DNA of 64,000 bases, taken from assembly GCF_003449035.1 (NCBI RefSeq), contig NZ_QRGB01000001.1, forward strand, positions 3,162,001 through 3,226,000, written 5' to 3'. This DNA is from Pedobacter indicus. Its GTDB lineage: Bacteria > Bacteroidota > Bacteroidia > Sphingobacteriales > Sphingobacteriaceae. The notes beneath the pieces are model-generated. The model was not told where the DNA came from, did not search any database, and saw nothing but the letters and a program-made list of their open reading frames with translations. The translations under genes and the position numbers were made by a program. Positions within the stretch are counted from its first letter, which is position 1; every line of letters starts with the position of its first letter. Shown one piece after another: positions 53,320-61,283 of the stretch.

Positions 53320-54166
53320 AAATAGAATCGGTTTTAGCACTTTCCCAACCGATCATCGCTGTCTTCTTAACCGTGCCCCATCTATAACCACCGATCCCAC
53401 CAGACGATTGAATCACACGATGACAGGGAATCAGGAACGCTACAGGGTTACTTCCAATCGCTGTTCCAACGGCTCGGGACGCAGTTGCCCTACCAATATG
53501 CTCTGCAATTTTGCCATAAGTAGACAGTTTACCCATCGGAATCTTAAGCAAAGTCTCCCAGACTTTGAGCTGGAAGTCGGTACCTTTTAAGTGCAGCTTA
53601 ATTTTTGGCAACTGATTCCAATCATTCTGAAAAATGGCCAAAGCATTGTGTTGGATCAAATCATCTTTTAACTGGAACGATGCATTTGGAAAGCGCTTTT
53701 TCAGATCTGCTACCGCCATCACTCCATTATCAATAAAAGCCAGGTGACAGACCCCTTTCATGGTAGACGCGACGATCAGTTTACCAAATGGACTTTCTGC
53801 AAACCTATAGTTGATAACGAGATTGACACCTCCATTTTTGTATTCAGCGGGTGTCATCCCTTCAACATTGATAAAAAGATCGTGCAACCTGCCCGTCCCT
53901 GAAAGGCCCGTTTCCATCGCAGCATTAAAAAGTGTCGCTTGCTGGTCTTTCAACAAGCTTTTTGCATGCTCTAGGCTGATATATTGCAAAAACCTCTTTG
54001 GCGTCGTTCCTGCCCAATCGCTAAATAGGCGTTGAAAATGAAAAGGACTTAAGTGTACCTTTTCAGCAATTTCTTCGAGACTAGGCTGATCTCGGAAATT
54101 ATTCCTTATATAATCGATTGCTTCTGAAATGCGATTGTAATTCAATTCTTTTTGTCCGTCCATCAT
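53318..54166 (-). CDS. AraC-HTH/O6-methylguanine methyltransferase fusion (Ada type, no N-terminal domain)
   Basis: The 282 residues contain an AraC-type HTH (about 10-110: IRNNFRDQPSLEEIAEKVHL, PKRFLQYISLEHAKSLL) and a C-terminal Ogt domain. The latter has the acceptor cysteine in FLIPCHRVIQ (Cys248), the RATASRAVGTA segment and GGYRWG. The N-terminal Ada domain that removes methyl from phosphotriesters is absent, as is common for these shorter fusions. It repairs O6-alkylguanine and probably regulates repair genes; an alkB gene lies 2 kb away on the same strand. Confidence 0.93.
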   Translation of the reverse strand: MMDGQKELNYNRISEAIDYIRNNFRDQPSLEEIAEKVHLSPFHFQRLFSDWAGTTPKRFLQYISLEHAKSLLKDQQATLFNAAMETGLSGTGRLHDLFINVEGMTPAEYKNGGVNLVINYRFAESPFGKLIVASTMKGVCHLAFIDNGVMAVADLKKRFPNASFQLKDDLIQHNALAIFQNDWNQLPKIKLHLKGTDFQLKVWETLLKIPMGKLSTYGKIAEHIGRATASRAVGTAIGSNPVAFLIPCHRVIQSSGGIGGYRWGTVKKTAMIGWESAKTDSI

Positions 54167-54356
54167 TCTTTTGTTTCTAAGGCAAATATCAAAACTGCTT
54201 TGCTGATATAAAACCCGAAACTTGCGCTATACTTTCAAATATAAACCTTATTGATGGAGATTTCAATTATATCAGCGATAGCCGTTTAAAAATCATTCCT
54301 TCATAGCGGTATAACATTTGTGGGATTGTCTGTCCAAAAACAAGACCAAATAAAAG

Positions 54357-55247
54357 ATGGAAATTAGCGATATAGTAAAACTGGCGGAGGAGCACGGACT
54401 GCAACTTAAAGAAGAAATGAGTTTCAACGAAATGGGCATTGATTTCAAAATCGTCTTCGCAACAGCCACCGACGAAACCGAGTGGGTGCTTCGGATTCCA
54501 AGACATGATGATCAGGATGAACGAATTGAGAACGAAGAAAATATCCTGAAACTAGCAAAAAAGCACCTTATCATAGACGTTCCAGATTGGAAAATTGTCA
54601 GCTCGACACTCATAGCATATCCCCTATTAAAAGATAAACCAGCCTTAACTTTCGATGCAAAAACCTTCGATGTCAGCTGGAACATTGACAAGGAAGATCC
54701 GATGTTTATTAAATCATTAGCGAAGACTTTGGTCGATCTCCATCATATCCCCATTTCAGAAGCTGAAGCTAAAGGCGTCAAGGTTCTCACACCCGAAATG
54801 CTTCGACAGGAAATCTCCGATCGCATTAAAAGCGTAAAAAAAGAGCTTGGCATTCATCCCGAACTCGAAGATCGCTGGAGGAGATGGCTTGATAACGATA
54901 AACTCTGGCCAGATTTCACCACCTTTATTCATGGAGATTTGTATGCCGGACATATCCTAGTCTCTAAAGATTTTCAGGTGTCTGGTTTCATCGATTGGTC
55001 AGAAGGTCAGGTCAGTGATTCGTCGATCGATTTTGCAGGTCATATTTCCGCTTTTGGAGAAGAGAGTTTGAAAGATTTAATCAATGAATACCAAAAATCA
55101 GGGGGTCGTGTTTGGGACAGAATGATAGATCAAACAATCGAGCGCCACGCAGCTGCTCCGCTAAACTACGGGGTTTTTGCTCTTTTAACAAAAAGCGACG
55201 CTCATATTGAAGCAGCAAAGGTTCAACTACGGGTAGCAAGTACTTAA
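54357..55247 (+). CDS. Macrolide 2'-phosphotransferase
   Basis: The 296 residues have the aminoglycoside-phosphotransferase-like kinase fold. They start MEISDIVKLAEEHGLQLKEE and include WVLRIPRHDD, the Brenner motif FIHGDLYAGHIL and the metal motif GFIDWSEGQVSDSSIDFAGH, as in Mph proteins. The enzyme inactivates macrolides by GTP-dependent phosphorylation at the 2' hydroxyl. It is not on a mobile element here and looks chromosomal. It is followed after 55 bp by a sigma factor gene in the same direction. Confidence 0.9.
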   Translation: MEISDIVKLAEEHGLQLKEEMSFNEMGIDFKIVFATATDETEWVLRIPRHDDQDERIENEENILKLAKKHLIIDVPDWKIVSSTLIAYPLLKDKPALTFDAKTFDVSWNIDKEDPMFIKSLAKTLVDLHHIPISEAEAKGVKVLTPEMLRQEISDRIKSVKKELGIHPELEDRWRRWLDNDKLWPDFTTFIHGDLYAGHILVSKDFQVSGFIDWSEGQVSDSSIDFAGHISAFGEESLKDLINEYQKSGGRVWDRMIDQTIERHAAAPLNYGVFALLTKSDAHIEAAKVQLRVAST

Positions 55248-55302
55248 AAATACTTGTCATTATCGTCACGTTATACAAAGAAAGACAGTCTTAGAGTAAA
55301 AG

Positions 55303-56148
55303 ATGAATTTGAACGAATGGACCACGCTAAGGAAAACACTTCTCCCTTACGCTTATAACATCCTTGGAAGTATTGATGACAGCCAAGATGTCTTACAAAA
55401 TGTTTTGATTAAAGCGCAGGGAAGAACCGATATTCTCAATGAACGAGCATACCTAATCAAGGCGGTCATCAATGAATCGATCACTTTTAAGAAACGACGC
55501 GATAAGTCGATCGATCAGAAAGTATGGCTTCCCCAGCCTTTCGTCACCAATGATGGTGAAGTGAACGTCGAAACCAAAGAAATCCTTCATTATTCCATGT
55601 TGGTACTGATGGAGTCCCTCACGATAAAAGAGCGGGCTGTTTTCTTACTTAAGGAAGCTTTTAGTTATACTCACGAGGAAATCGGTGACGTACTATACAT
55701 CTCCGCAGAAAATTCGAGACAATTATTAGCTCGGGCAAAAAAGAAGTTAAAAGCAAGAAAACCAGATGCAGTTAAACCAGCCAGTCAAAATCTGACTCAA
55801 CTCGAACAATATATTGTCACCATTCGTGAAGGCGATATTAAAACACTAGAGACCATGTTGGCTGAAGAGGTACAAGTTTTGGCGGATGGAGGCTCCAACT
55901 TAAATGTGGTCGCTGAACTTACTTCAGGAATTTCGGCAACGATCGATTTAGTTATGTATGTATACCATCACTATCAAAAAAAATTCGATATCGTGACTGC
56001 AGAAGTAAACCACCAACCGGCCCTATTCTTTTATAAGGACAAGAAGCTGGTCAACTGTCAGGTGTTTGAGATAGATAGCAACAATAAAATTAAAAGCATA
56101 TTTTCCGTTATCGACCCGTTAAAGCTTGCAGATCTGCCAAACACCTGA
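55303..56148 (+). CDS. ECF sigma factor with SnoaL-like C-terminal domain (SigJ/ECF41 type)
   Basis: The 281 residues comprise sigma region 2 (about 10-75, SIDDSQDVLQNVLIKAQGRT), region 4 (about 110-155, TIKERAVFLLKEAFSYTHEE, SAENSRQLLARAKKKL) and a SnoaL-like domain (about 165-275) that replaces an anti-sigma factor, as in ECF41. In ECF41 proteins the extension controls activity. Targets are usually adjacent carboxymuconolactone decarboxylases or oxidoreductases, none of which is next door. The promoter it reads cannot be told. Confidence 0.9.
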   Translation: MNLNEWTTLRKTLLPYAYNILGSIDDSQDVLQNVLIKAQGRTDILNERAYLIKAVINESITFKKRRDKSIDQKVWLPQPFVTNDGEVNVETKEILHYSMLVLMESLTIKERAVFLLKEAFSYTHEEIGDVLYISAENSRQLLARAKKKLKARKPDAVKPASQNLTQLEQYIVTIREGDIKTLETMLAEEVQVLADGGSNLNVVAELTSGISATIDLVMYVYHHYQKKFDIVTAEVNHQPALFFYKDKKLVNCQVFEIDSNNKIKSIFSVIDPLKLADLPNT

Positions 56149-56172
56149 GTACCATGCACTAAATTCGATAGC

Positions 56173-56784
56173 TTAACCCTCTATTGTTCTAAAGGTTAGA
56201 TTTACCCTCGGTGTACTTATCCGTTTAGTAGGCGGCAGTCTATGCAGCCAATGACTCTGCGTCGTGCCTTTCATTATCAACAAGCTGCTATGTTCTAAAA
56301 CCAATTCAACCTTTTCTTTCGTTTCTTTGTGTTTAAAAGCAAACTTGCGTTCTGCTCCAAAACTCAGAGAAGCAATTGCTCCATCCTTTTGCAAATCCTT
56401 TTCATCATCACTATGCCAAGCCATCCCCTCTTCCCCGTTGTGATACAGGTTAAGCAAGCAAGAATTAAAAGTTTCTCCGCTAACTTTCTCTATCACATCT
56501 TTTAATTTCAGCAACTCTTTTGTCCACGGCAGCGCACACTTGGTTGTATTGGAGTAAGTATATTCAAACGCCTTTTCGCCATACCACGCTACTTTCCGTT
56601 TCGTAATAATTTTCCTTCCAAAAATGATTGCTTCATCATTTTTCCACTCAATGCCAGTTAATAAACTTTCCAAATAAGTGTCAGCTTCCTGTTGGTTAAA
56701 TAGCTTCCCGTAGTAATTTACAGTCCCATCTTTAGGCAAGAGGTTTCTTGTACTGTCAATATCTTTTTCAAATAAATTCACCAT
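56173..56784 (-). CDS. alkB: AlkB-type 2-oxoglutarate/Fe(II) DNA repair dioxygenase
   Basis: The 203 residues contain the iron ligands in EGMAWHSDDE (HxD) and the distal His in MKGTTQSHWLHRLP. The 2-oxoglutarate Arg pair lies in STPRVNLTFR. It opens with LFEKDIDSTRNLLPKDGTV, typical for AlkB homologues. It removes methyl groups from 1-methyladenine and 3-methylcytosine. Together with the Ada-type gene it suggests an alkylation-repair set, though genes of other kinds stand between. An AraC-type regulator site was not identified. Confidence 0.93.
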   Translation of the reverse strand: MVNLFEKDIDSTRNLLPKDGTVNYYGKLFNQQEADTYLESLLTGIEWKNDEAIIFGRKIITKRKVAWYGEKAFEYTYSNTTKCALPWTKELLKLKDVIEKVSGETFNSCLLNLYHNGEEGMAWHSDDEKDLQKDGAIASLSFGAERKFAFKHKETKEKVELVLEHSSLLIMKGTTQSHWLHRLPPTKRISTPRVNLTFRTIEG

Positions 56785-56794
56785 GTAATCTGAT

Positions 56795-56932
56795 CTAAAA
56801 CCTTATCTCATCTTCTTTCTCACCTCCCGATCCCTCATCTGTATACAAAAATGGGTTGAAATAACAGACTAAAGAACCCGAAACTTGCTGAATAATCACC
56901 AGAACCTTTGCTTTTTTCGCTTTCAGAACCAT
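56795..56932 (-). CDS. Possible 45-residue small protein before alkB
   Basis: Reading from ATG at 56932: MVLKAKKAKVLVIIQQVSGS, a short hydrophobic centre, then an acidic tail. It precedes alkB by 10 bp, so it might be translated, but there is no known relative and no independent sign of selection. Very uncertain. Confidence 0.2.
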   Translation of the reverse strand: MVLKAKKAKVLVIIQQVSGSLVCYFNPFLYTDEGSGGEKEDEIRF

Positions 56933-57031
56933 CTCTTTTGTCACGTTTCCGCGTTCAGTATTGTCTTGTTTATAGATTTTAAAATTAGAAAAAATGACAA
57001 CGAAAATTTCAACAATCAAAATCTAAACACT

Positions 57032-57340
57032 ATGATGACAGTAAAAGTAACCTATTCAGTAAAGCAAGAATACGCAGAGACCAACAAAGCAATGATTGCC
57101 AATTTTCTGAAAGATCTTAAAAAATTGGAAACTGATCCATTCCTCTATTCTGTTTACCAAAAAGAAGACGGTGTGACCTTTGTGCACTTTTCACAATTCA
57201 CCAGTAAAACAGCACAAAATGATGTGTTGCAGGTACCATCTTTCGTAGCTTTCCAAAAACAACGCGATCAGAACATGGCGTCAGAGCATCATCTGGAAAT
57301 ACTGGAGCTGGTTGGCGCTTCGAGAAATATATTTGAGTAG
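57032..57340 (+). CDS. Putative antibiotic-biosynthesis-monooxygenase-fold (ABM) protein
   Basis: The 102-residue protein from ATG 57032 (MMTVKVTYSVKQEYAETNKA) has the dimeric ferredoxin-like ABM fold pattern: FLKDLKKLETDPFLYSVYQ, then DGVTFVHFSQF and SEHHLEILELVGASR. Members are quinol monooxygenases or signalling proteins. The upstream 49 codons of the open frame are not credible coding sequence. It stands alone and its activity is unknown. Confidence 0.75.
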   Translation: MMTVKVTYSVKQEYAETNKAMIANFLKDLKKLETDPFLYSVYQKEDGVTFVHFSQFTSKTAQNDVLQVPSFVAFQKQRDQNMASEHHLEILELVGASRNIFE

Positions 57341-57517
57341 ACTGTTGAAGCTAGTTCATAGCGAGCTGTCAGAGTATATACAAATCAATCTTCATCCCGA
57401 TCTAACCAGAACTAAATGATAATCCTTACTTTTCTTTCCAATCGTCGGTTCGAAATGGATTTGCAGAGAAGCCTTCATTGTTTTCCAAATTCGTTACTGG
57501 AAATATATTGCAATATA

Positions 57518-57560
57518 AAAAACGATTTAGCGCTTTTAAAAAAAATGCTAAATCGTTTTT
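57518..57560. terminator. 14-bp inverted repeat, bidirectional terminator
   Basis: AAAAACGATTTAGC (57518-57531) and GCTAAATCGTTTTT (57547-57560) are perfect arms around 15 bases. A run of T follows in one direction and A in the other, between the ABM gene and the end of the flavin oxidoreductase. Confidence 0.8.
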
Positions 57561-57594
57561 ATAATCTTAGGTTAGCGTTAATCAAGCGATTTTT

Positions 57595-58617
57595 CTACCG
57601 CCACCCTAATTCAGGTGCAACGTACTCCAGTATAGACGATAACACATGTACATTATAGTCCACACCCAAGGTATTAGGAACTGTCAACAGTAAAGTATCG
57701 GCCTCTTGAATGGCCTCGTCTTTTGCCAACTCTTTAACTAACTGATCTGGTTCAGCTGCATAACTCCGACCGAAAATAGCTCGTTTATCTTTTTCGATTA
57801 CCCCTACTTTATCATGACGATCAGCTTCCCGTCCAAAATACCAACGGTCTTGGTCGTTTACCAAAGCAAAAATGGAACGACTTACCGAAACACGAGGTTC
57901 ACGCTTATGGCCTGCTTTTTTCCAAGCTTCTTTATATAACCTAATTTGCTCAGCTTGCTGCACATGGAAAGGTTTTCCACTTTCATCCTCTTTCAACGTA
58001 GAGCTTTGAAGGTTCATTCCATTTTCAGCCGCCCAAATAGCGGTTGCGTTTGCGCCAGCACCCCACCAGATACGATCTCGCAGACCTTCTGAATGTGGTT
58101 CTAAACGCAACAGTCCGGGAGGGTTCGGGAACATCGGACGTGGATTCGGTTGTGCGAAACCTACCCCTTTCAATTTTTCCAAAAATTCCAATGCTTTACG
58201 TCGACCCATATCAGCATCACTTTCGCCCTCAGCTGGTTCGTAACCAAAATAACGCCATCCATCAATCACCTGCTCAGGAGAACCTCTGCTGATACCCAAC
58301 TGTAAACGTCCACCAGAAATCAAATCAGCGGCACCCGCATCTTCTACCATGTAGAGCGGATTTTCATAGCGCATATCAATAACGCCCGTACCAATTTCGA
58401 TTTTACTGGTTTTAGCACCTATTGCCGAAAGCAACGGAAACGGAGACGCTAGCTGAGCAGCATAATGATGTACTCGAAAATACGCACCGTCTATACCTAT
58501 TTCCTCAGCAGCAACCGCCAAATCAATCGACTGAAGCAAGGTATCACTTGCCGATTGAGTCTGATACGAGGGATGACTACCCCAATGTCCAAAAGATAAA
58601 AATCCTATATTTTTCAT
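57595..58617 (-). CDS. LLM-class flavin-dependent oxidoreductase (luciferase-like)
   Basis: The 340 residues from Met 58617 (MKNIGFLSFGHWG) form a TIM-barrel luciferase-like monooxygenase. Typical features are GIDGAYFRVHHYAAQLASPF, GTGVIDMRYENPLYMVEDAG and LQLGISRGSPEQVIDG, the region that binds FMNH2. The substrate is unknown; many members are annotated as alkanal or nitrilotriacetate-type monooxygenases. A further Met three codons upstream is possible. Confidence 0.93.
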   Translation of the reverse strand: MKNIGFLSFGHWGSHPSYQTQSASDTLLQSIDLAVAAEEIGIDGAYFRVHHYAAQLASPFPLLSAIGAKTSKIEIGTGVIDMRYENPLYMVEDAGAADLISGGRLQLGISRGSPEQVIDGWRYFGYEPAEGESDADMGRRKALEFLEKLKGVGFAQPNPRPMFPNPPGLLRLEPHSEGLRDRIWWGAGANATAIWAAENGMNLQSSTLKEDESGKPFHVQQAEQIRLYKEAWKKAGHKREPRVSVSRSIFALVNDQDRWYFGREADRHDKVGVIEKDKRAIFGRSYAAEPDQLVKELAKDEAIQEADTLLLTVPNTLGVDYNVHVLSSILEYVAPELGWR

Positions 58618-58700
58618 AGCTATCACAAATTTAAGGATTCCACATAGGTCGCTTATTAACCTATGTTAATTAAGAAATACATCGAGTAAAGAGTAACCTT

Positions 58701-59123
58701 TTAGCTGTATTTCGCCTGTAAAAAATCAATCGTTGATTTCATGATTTTTTTAAGAACGTCCTGATTGATATCCGAAAGCTTCTTGACATAAATACAGCCT
58801 TTACCCATTTTATATTTTCCCAGATCTTTAAGCAGTTCTTCCTGTCCAGCGCCACCAGAATATACGTATAGCGATATTGCGGCCTTTCGCGGAGAAAAAC
58901 CTACAAGTGGCCAATCCCCTTCCTGGAGGCTTCGTTCGGATTTATAATGGTATTTACCAAACCCGATAATCGACGGCCCCCACATCTTCGGTTCGTAACC
59001 AGTAAAATCCTGCATTAATTTCACGAGCTCAAAACTGTCTTGTTTCTTTTGTTCCGTATTCGCAAACGATTCGATGAACTCACGGACATCAGCATCGGTT
59101 TGTTTTGTTTTTATCTCTGCCAT
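58701..59123 (-). CDS. DUF1801 family protein
   Basis: The 140 residues match DUF1801: FIESFANTEQKKQDSFELVK, MWGPSIIGFGKYHYK, FSPRKAAISLYVY, then KMGKGCIYVKKLSDI. Function is unknown, fold YdhG-like. It is complete and 83 bp after the flavin oxidoreductase start, on the same strand. Confidence 0.9.
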   Translation of the reverse strand: MAEIKTKQTDADVREFIESFANTEQKKQDSFELVKLMQDFTGYEPKMWGPSIIGFGKYHYKSERSLQEGDWPLVGFSPRKAAISLYVYSGGAGQEELLKDLGKYKMGKGCIYVKKLSDINQDVLKKIMKSTIDFLQAKYS

Positions 59124-59206
59124 TTTAGTTTAATTAGTTTTGCCTAAATTTAGTAATTAACTGCTAAAGGATTGCAACATACATTTTCAATCAGTAAATT
59201 AAAGCC

Positions 59207-59302
59207 ATGCCTCGATTAAAGCACCTTATATTATTATTTTGTATTGTCTCACAATTCGCGGTGAGTGGCGATTCCGCAGGACAAACAAATAGTAACCTTT
59301 AG
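59207..59302 (+). pseudogene. Orphan signal-peptide fragment (31 codons)
   Basis: ATG at 59207 gives MPRLKHLILLFCIVSQFAVS, a fair export signal, and then TAG at 59300 after 31 residues. No mature domain follows, and the convergent ABC-F gene ends 2 bp beyond. This is best read as the 5' remnant of a lost secreted-protein gene. Confidence 0.35.
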
Positions 59303-59304
59303 AT

Positions 59305-60894
59305 TTAAAGCTCAATTGCCCGTTCGATACGGATTTCATTTAAAAAGATTTCATCATGAGAGACGACTAACAAAGTTCCCTGATACCCGTTGATTGCATG
59401 GGTGAGTATTTCAATGTTTTGAATATCGAGGTTATTGGTAGGTTCATCGAGAATAATGATATCGGGCGACTGATAGCCTATGCTTAAACAGCAAAGCGCC
59501 AAACGCATCCGTTCCCCACCACTTAAAATATGGCAAGGCTTAGTCCATTGTTCCTGATCGAACAGAAATCTATTCAGCCTGATTTTAACTTCATGCTCCA
59601 GCAAACCGTTCGTATTATACTCCTGCGCCTGTTCGTAGACACTAAATTCCCCTTTAATCAACGAATAATCCTGATCAATATAACTGGAGATTTCAGAAGC
59701 TATTACAACAGTTCCTACGGATGGCGTGAGATTACCCAGAATCAGGTTAATCAATGTCGTTTTCCCTGAACCATTTGCCCCTTTGATTACGATGCGTTCA
59801 CCGCTTACGATTTTCAGATCGAGATGATTATCCCACAAATAATCTTTATTTTCATAACGAAAATTGATACCCTCGGCCACAAATAAATTCTTGCCTTTGT
59901 GTAATTTTGAATTATCAAAACCGAACTTCATCTGGTCGATATCCGAAACGGAAGCGCGCAGTTCCTGCAACTCCTGCTTGATATCACTGATTTTTTCAGT
60001 ATGAACACCCTTCAGCTTCGCTGTGCTCTTTTCAGCACTGTTGCGAAGCGTATTCATCATGATACGAGCAACGCCAGATTTTTCCTGTTTTGCCCTTCCC
60101 CTGATATCCAATTTTTGCTGTCTCTCAATTGTTTCCCGTTCTTTCTCTTTCGCTTTCTTCAGTGCCTTCTCTTTAGCTTGTATGTCGTGATCCAGGGCTG
60201 ACTCTTCGATTTTCTTTTGTTCTGTGTAAAAATCATAATTGCCCCCATAAACTTTTATTCCGTGTTTACTTAATTCATAAGTCCGGTCTAACAAATTCAG
60301 CAACTTTCTATCGTGGCTTACAATGAGCAATGTACTTTTGGTGAACTGGATAAAATCATAGAGAAGTCTCCTTCCGAAAAAATCCAAATGGTTGCTCGGC
60401 TCATCCAGTAAAACGAGCTGAGGAGTATGAATCAGGATTCCAGCCAATAGAACCTTCGTTTTTTGTCCGCCACTTAATGTTTCCATCGGTTGAGCCAAAT
60501 CAAATTCCGATAACTTCCAATACTTCAATGCCTGAGCACAACGTTCTTCAATTTCCCAATCATCATTTAAAACATCGTAATTTTTCTCAGAGACACTTCC
60601 ATTCAGTATTTCATAAAGCGCCTTAAGTTTCCTGTCGACCCCTAAAGCCTCAGCAATGGTCAAGTGATTATACTGACCAAAAATCTGCGGAACATAATAA
60701 ACTTCTGTATCGGCGCTAATGACACCACCCGCAGGTTCCAAAATACCGGTGATAATTTTTAGGAGTGTGGATTTACCTGACCCATTATTTCCGATTAAGG
60801 CAATTTTTTCGTCCGCGGCTACAGTCGCATTGATATTGCTGAATAACAATTCCTTGTCAGGGTGTATATAGGATAGATTGTGAATAGTAAGCAT
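59305..60894 (-). CDS. ABC-F family ATPase (ribosome protection / translation type)
   Basis: This 529-residue cytosolic protein has two ABC domains and no membrane part. The first has Walker A GNNGSGKSTLLK, signature LSGGQKTK and Walker B LVLLDEPSNHLD. The second has Walker A GANGSGKTTLIN, signature LSGGERMR and Walker B IIILDEPTNNLD. The charged interdomain linker (about 215-300, many K, E and R) is the part that reaches the ribosome in ABC-F proteins. Some members protect ribosomes from macrolides, lincosamides or pleuromutilins, and others are housekeeping factors. A possible leader peptide in front hints at the resistance type. Confidence 0.9.
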   Translation of the reverse strand: MLTIHNLSYIHPDKELLFSNINATVAADEKIALIGNNGSGKSTLLKIITGILEPAGGVISADTEVYYVPQIFGQYNHLTIAEALGVDRKLKALYEILNGSVSEKNYDVLNDDWEIEERCAQALKYWKLSEFDLAQPMETLSGGQKTKVLLAGILIHTPQLVLLDEPSNHLDFFGRRLLYDFIQFTKSTLLIVSHDRKLLNLLDRTYELSKHGIKVYGGNYDFYTEQKKIEESALDHDIQAKEKALKKAKEKERETIERQQKLDIRGRAKQEKSGVARIMMNTLRNSAEKSTAKLKGVHTEKISDIKQELQELRASVSDIDQMKFGFDNSKLHKGKNLFVAEGINFRYENKDYLWDNHLDLKIVSGERIVIKGANGSGKTTLINLILGNLTPSVGTVVIASEISSYIDQDYSLIKGEFSVYEQAQEYNTNGLLEHEVKIRLNRFLFDQEQWTKPCHILSGGERMRLALCCLSIGYQSPDIIILDEPTNNLDIQNIEILTHAINGYQGTLLVVSHDEIFLNEIRIERAIEL

Positions 60895-60940
60895 AATTTT
60901 CTTTCGTTTTAGAGATGAAACATGTCAGCATAGTTTGCAT
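60857..60940 (-). promoter_or_regulatory. Possible leader peptide overlapping the ABC-F start
   Basis: An ATG at 60940 opens a 27-codon frame (MQTMLTCFISKTKENYAYYS, then QSILYTP) that ends inside the ABC-F gene out of frame. A minus-strand TAGATTTG (61014 to 61007) would start the transcript about 60 bases before it. Leader peptides of this kind attenuate some resistance ABC-F genes. No experimental hint is available. Confidence 0.3.
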
Positions 60941-61283
60941 TGCTTGCTGATATTCGTTGTTCTGAAAGAAATTATATCCTACATTTTTCTCGCTTTTTGA
61001 TTCATGCAAATCTACGATTTTCTAATTAAACATACTATTGTCCAAGCAAGTCGCAGGAAACTGACCATATAGTCGAAATACCTTGTTTTACTATAACCCA
61101 TTATAATCAGGTTATTTAGTCGCTATGAACCCGATCAAATAACCATTTGTACGGGTTAGCAACGGGAGCACTACGGGTTCACAACGGGAACAAGTAATAC
61201 AAGTCCTTTCCGAGTATGAATTATTATCTTTGAAGGGTCTGTATTTTTAACCGAATTTGAGAATATTAAAAAATCATTAATTG
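60895..61283. other. Divergent intergenic region with tandem 22-bp repeats
   Basis: Between the ABC-F and rifampin-resistance genes. TACGGGTTAGCAACGGGAGC (start 61150) and TACGGGTTCACAACGGGAAC (start 61172) begin two adjacent 22-bp units that agree at about 18 positions. TATCTTTG (61225-61232) is a -7 element for the rifampin gene, with no good -33, so the repeats may bind an activator. A second -7 (61007-61014) faces the ABC-F gene. Confidence 0.5.

Noticed and set aside
54267-54506. 79-codon minus-strand frame over the macrolide kinase start
   Set aside because: It overlaps well-supported coding sequence and has no recognisable protein features.
61150-61193. CRISPR array
   Set aside because: Only two contiguous, imperfect units without spacers and no cas genes anywhere in the window.
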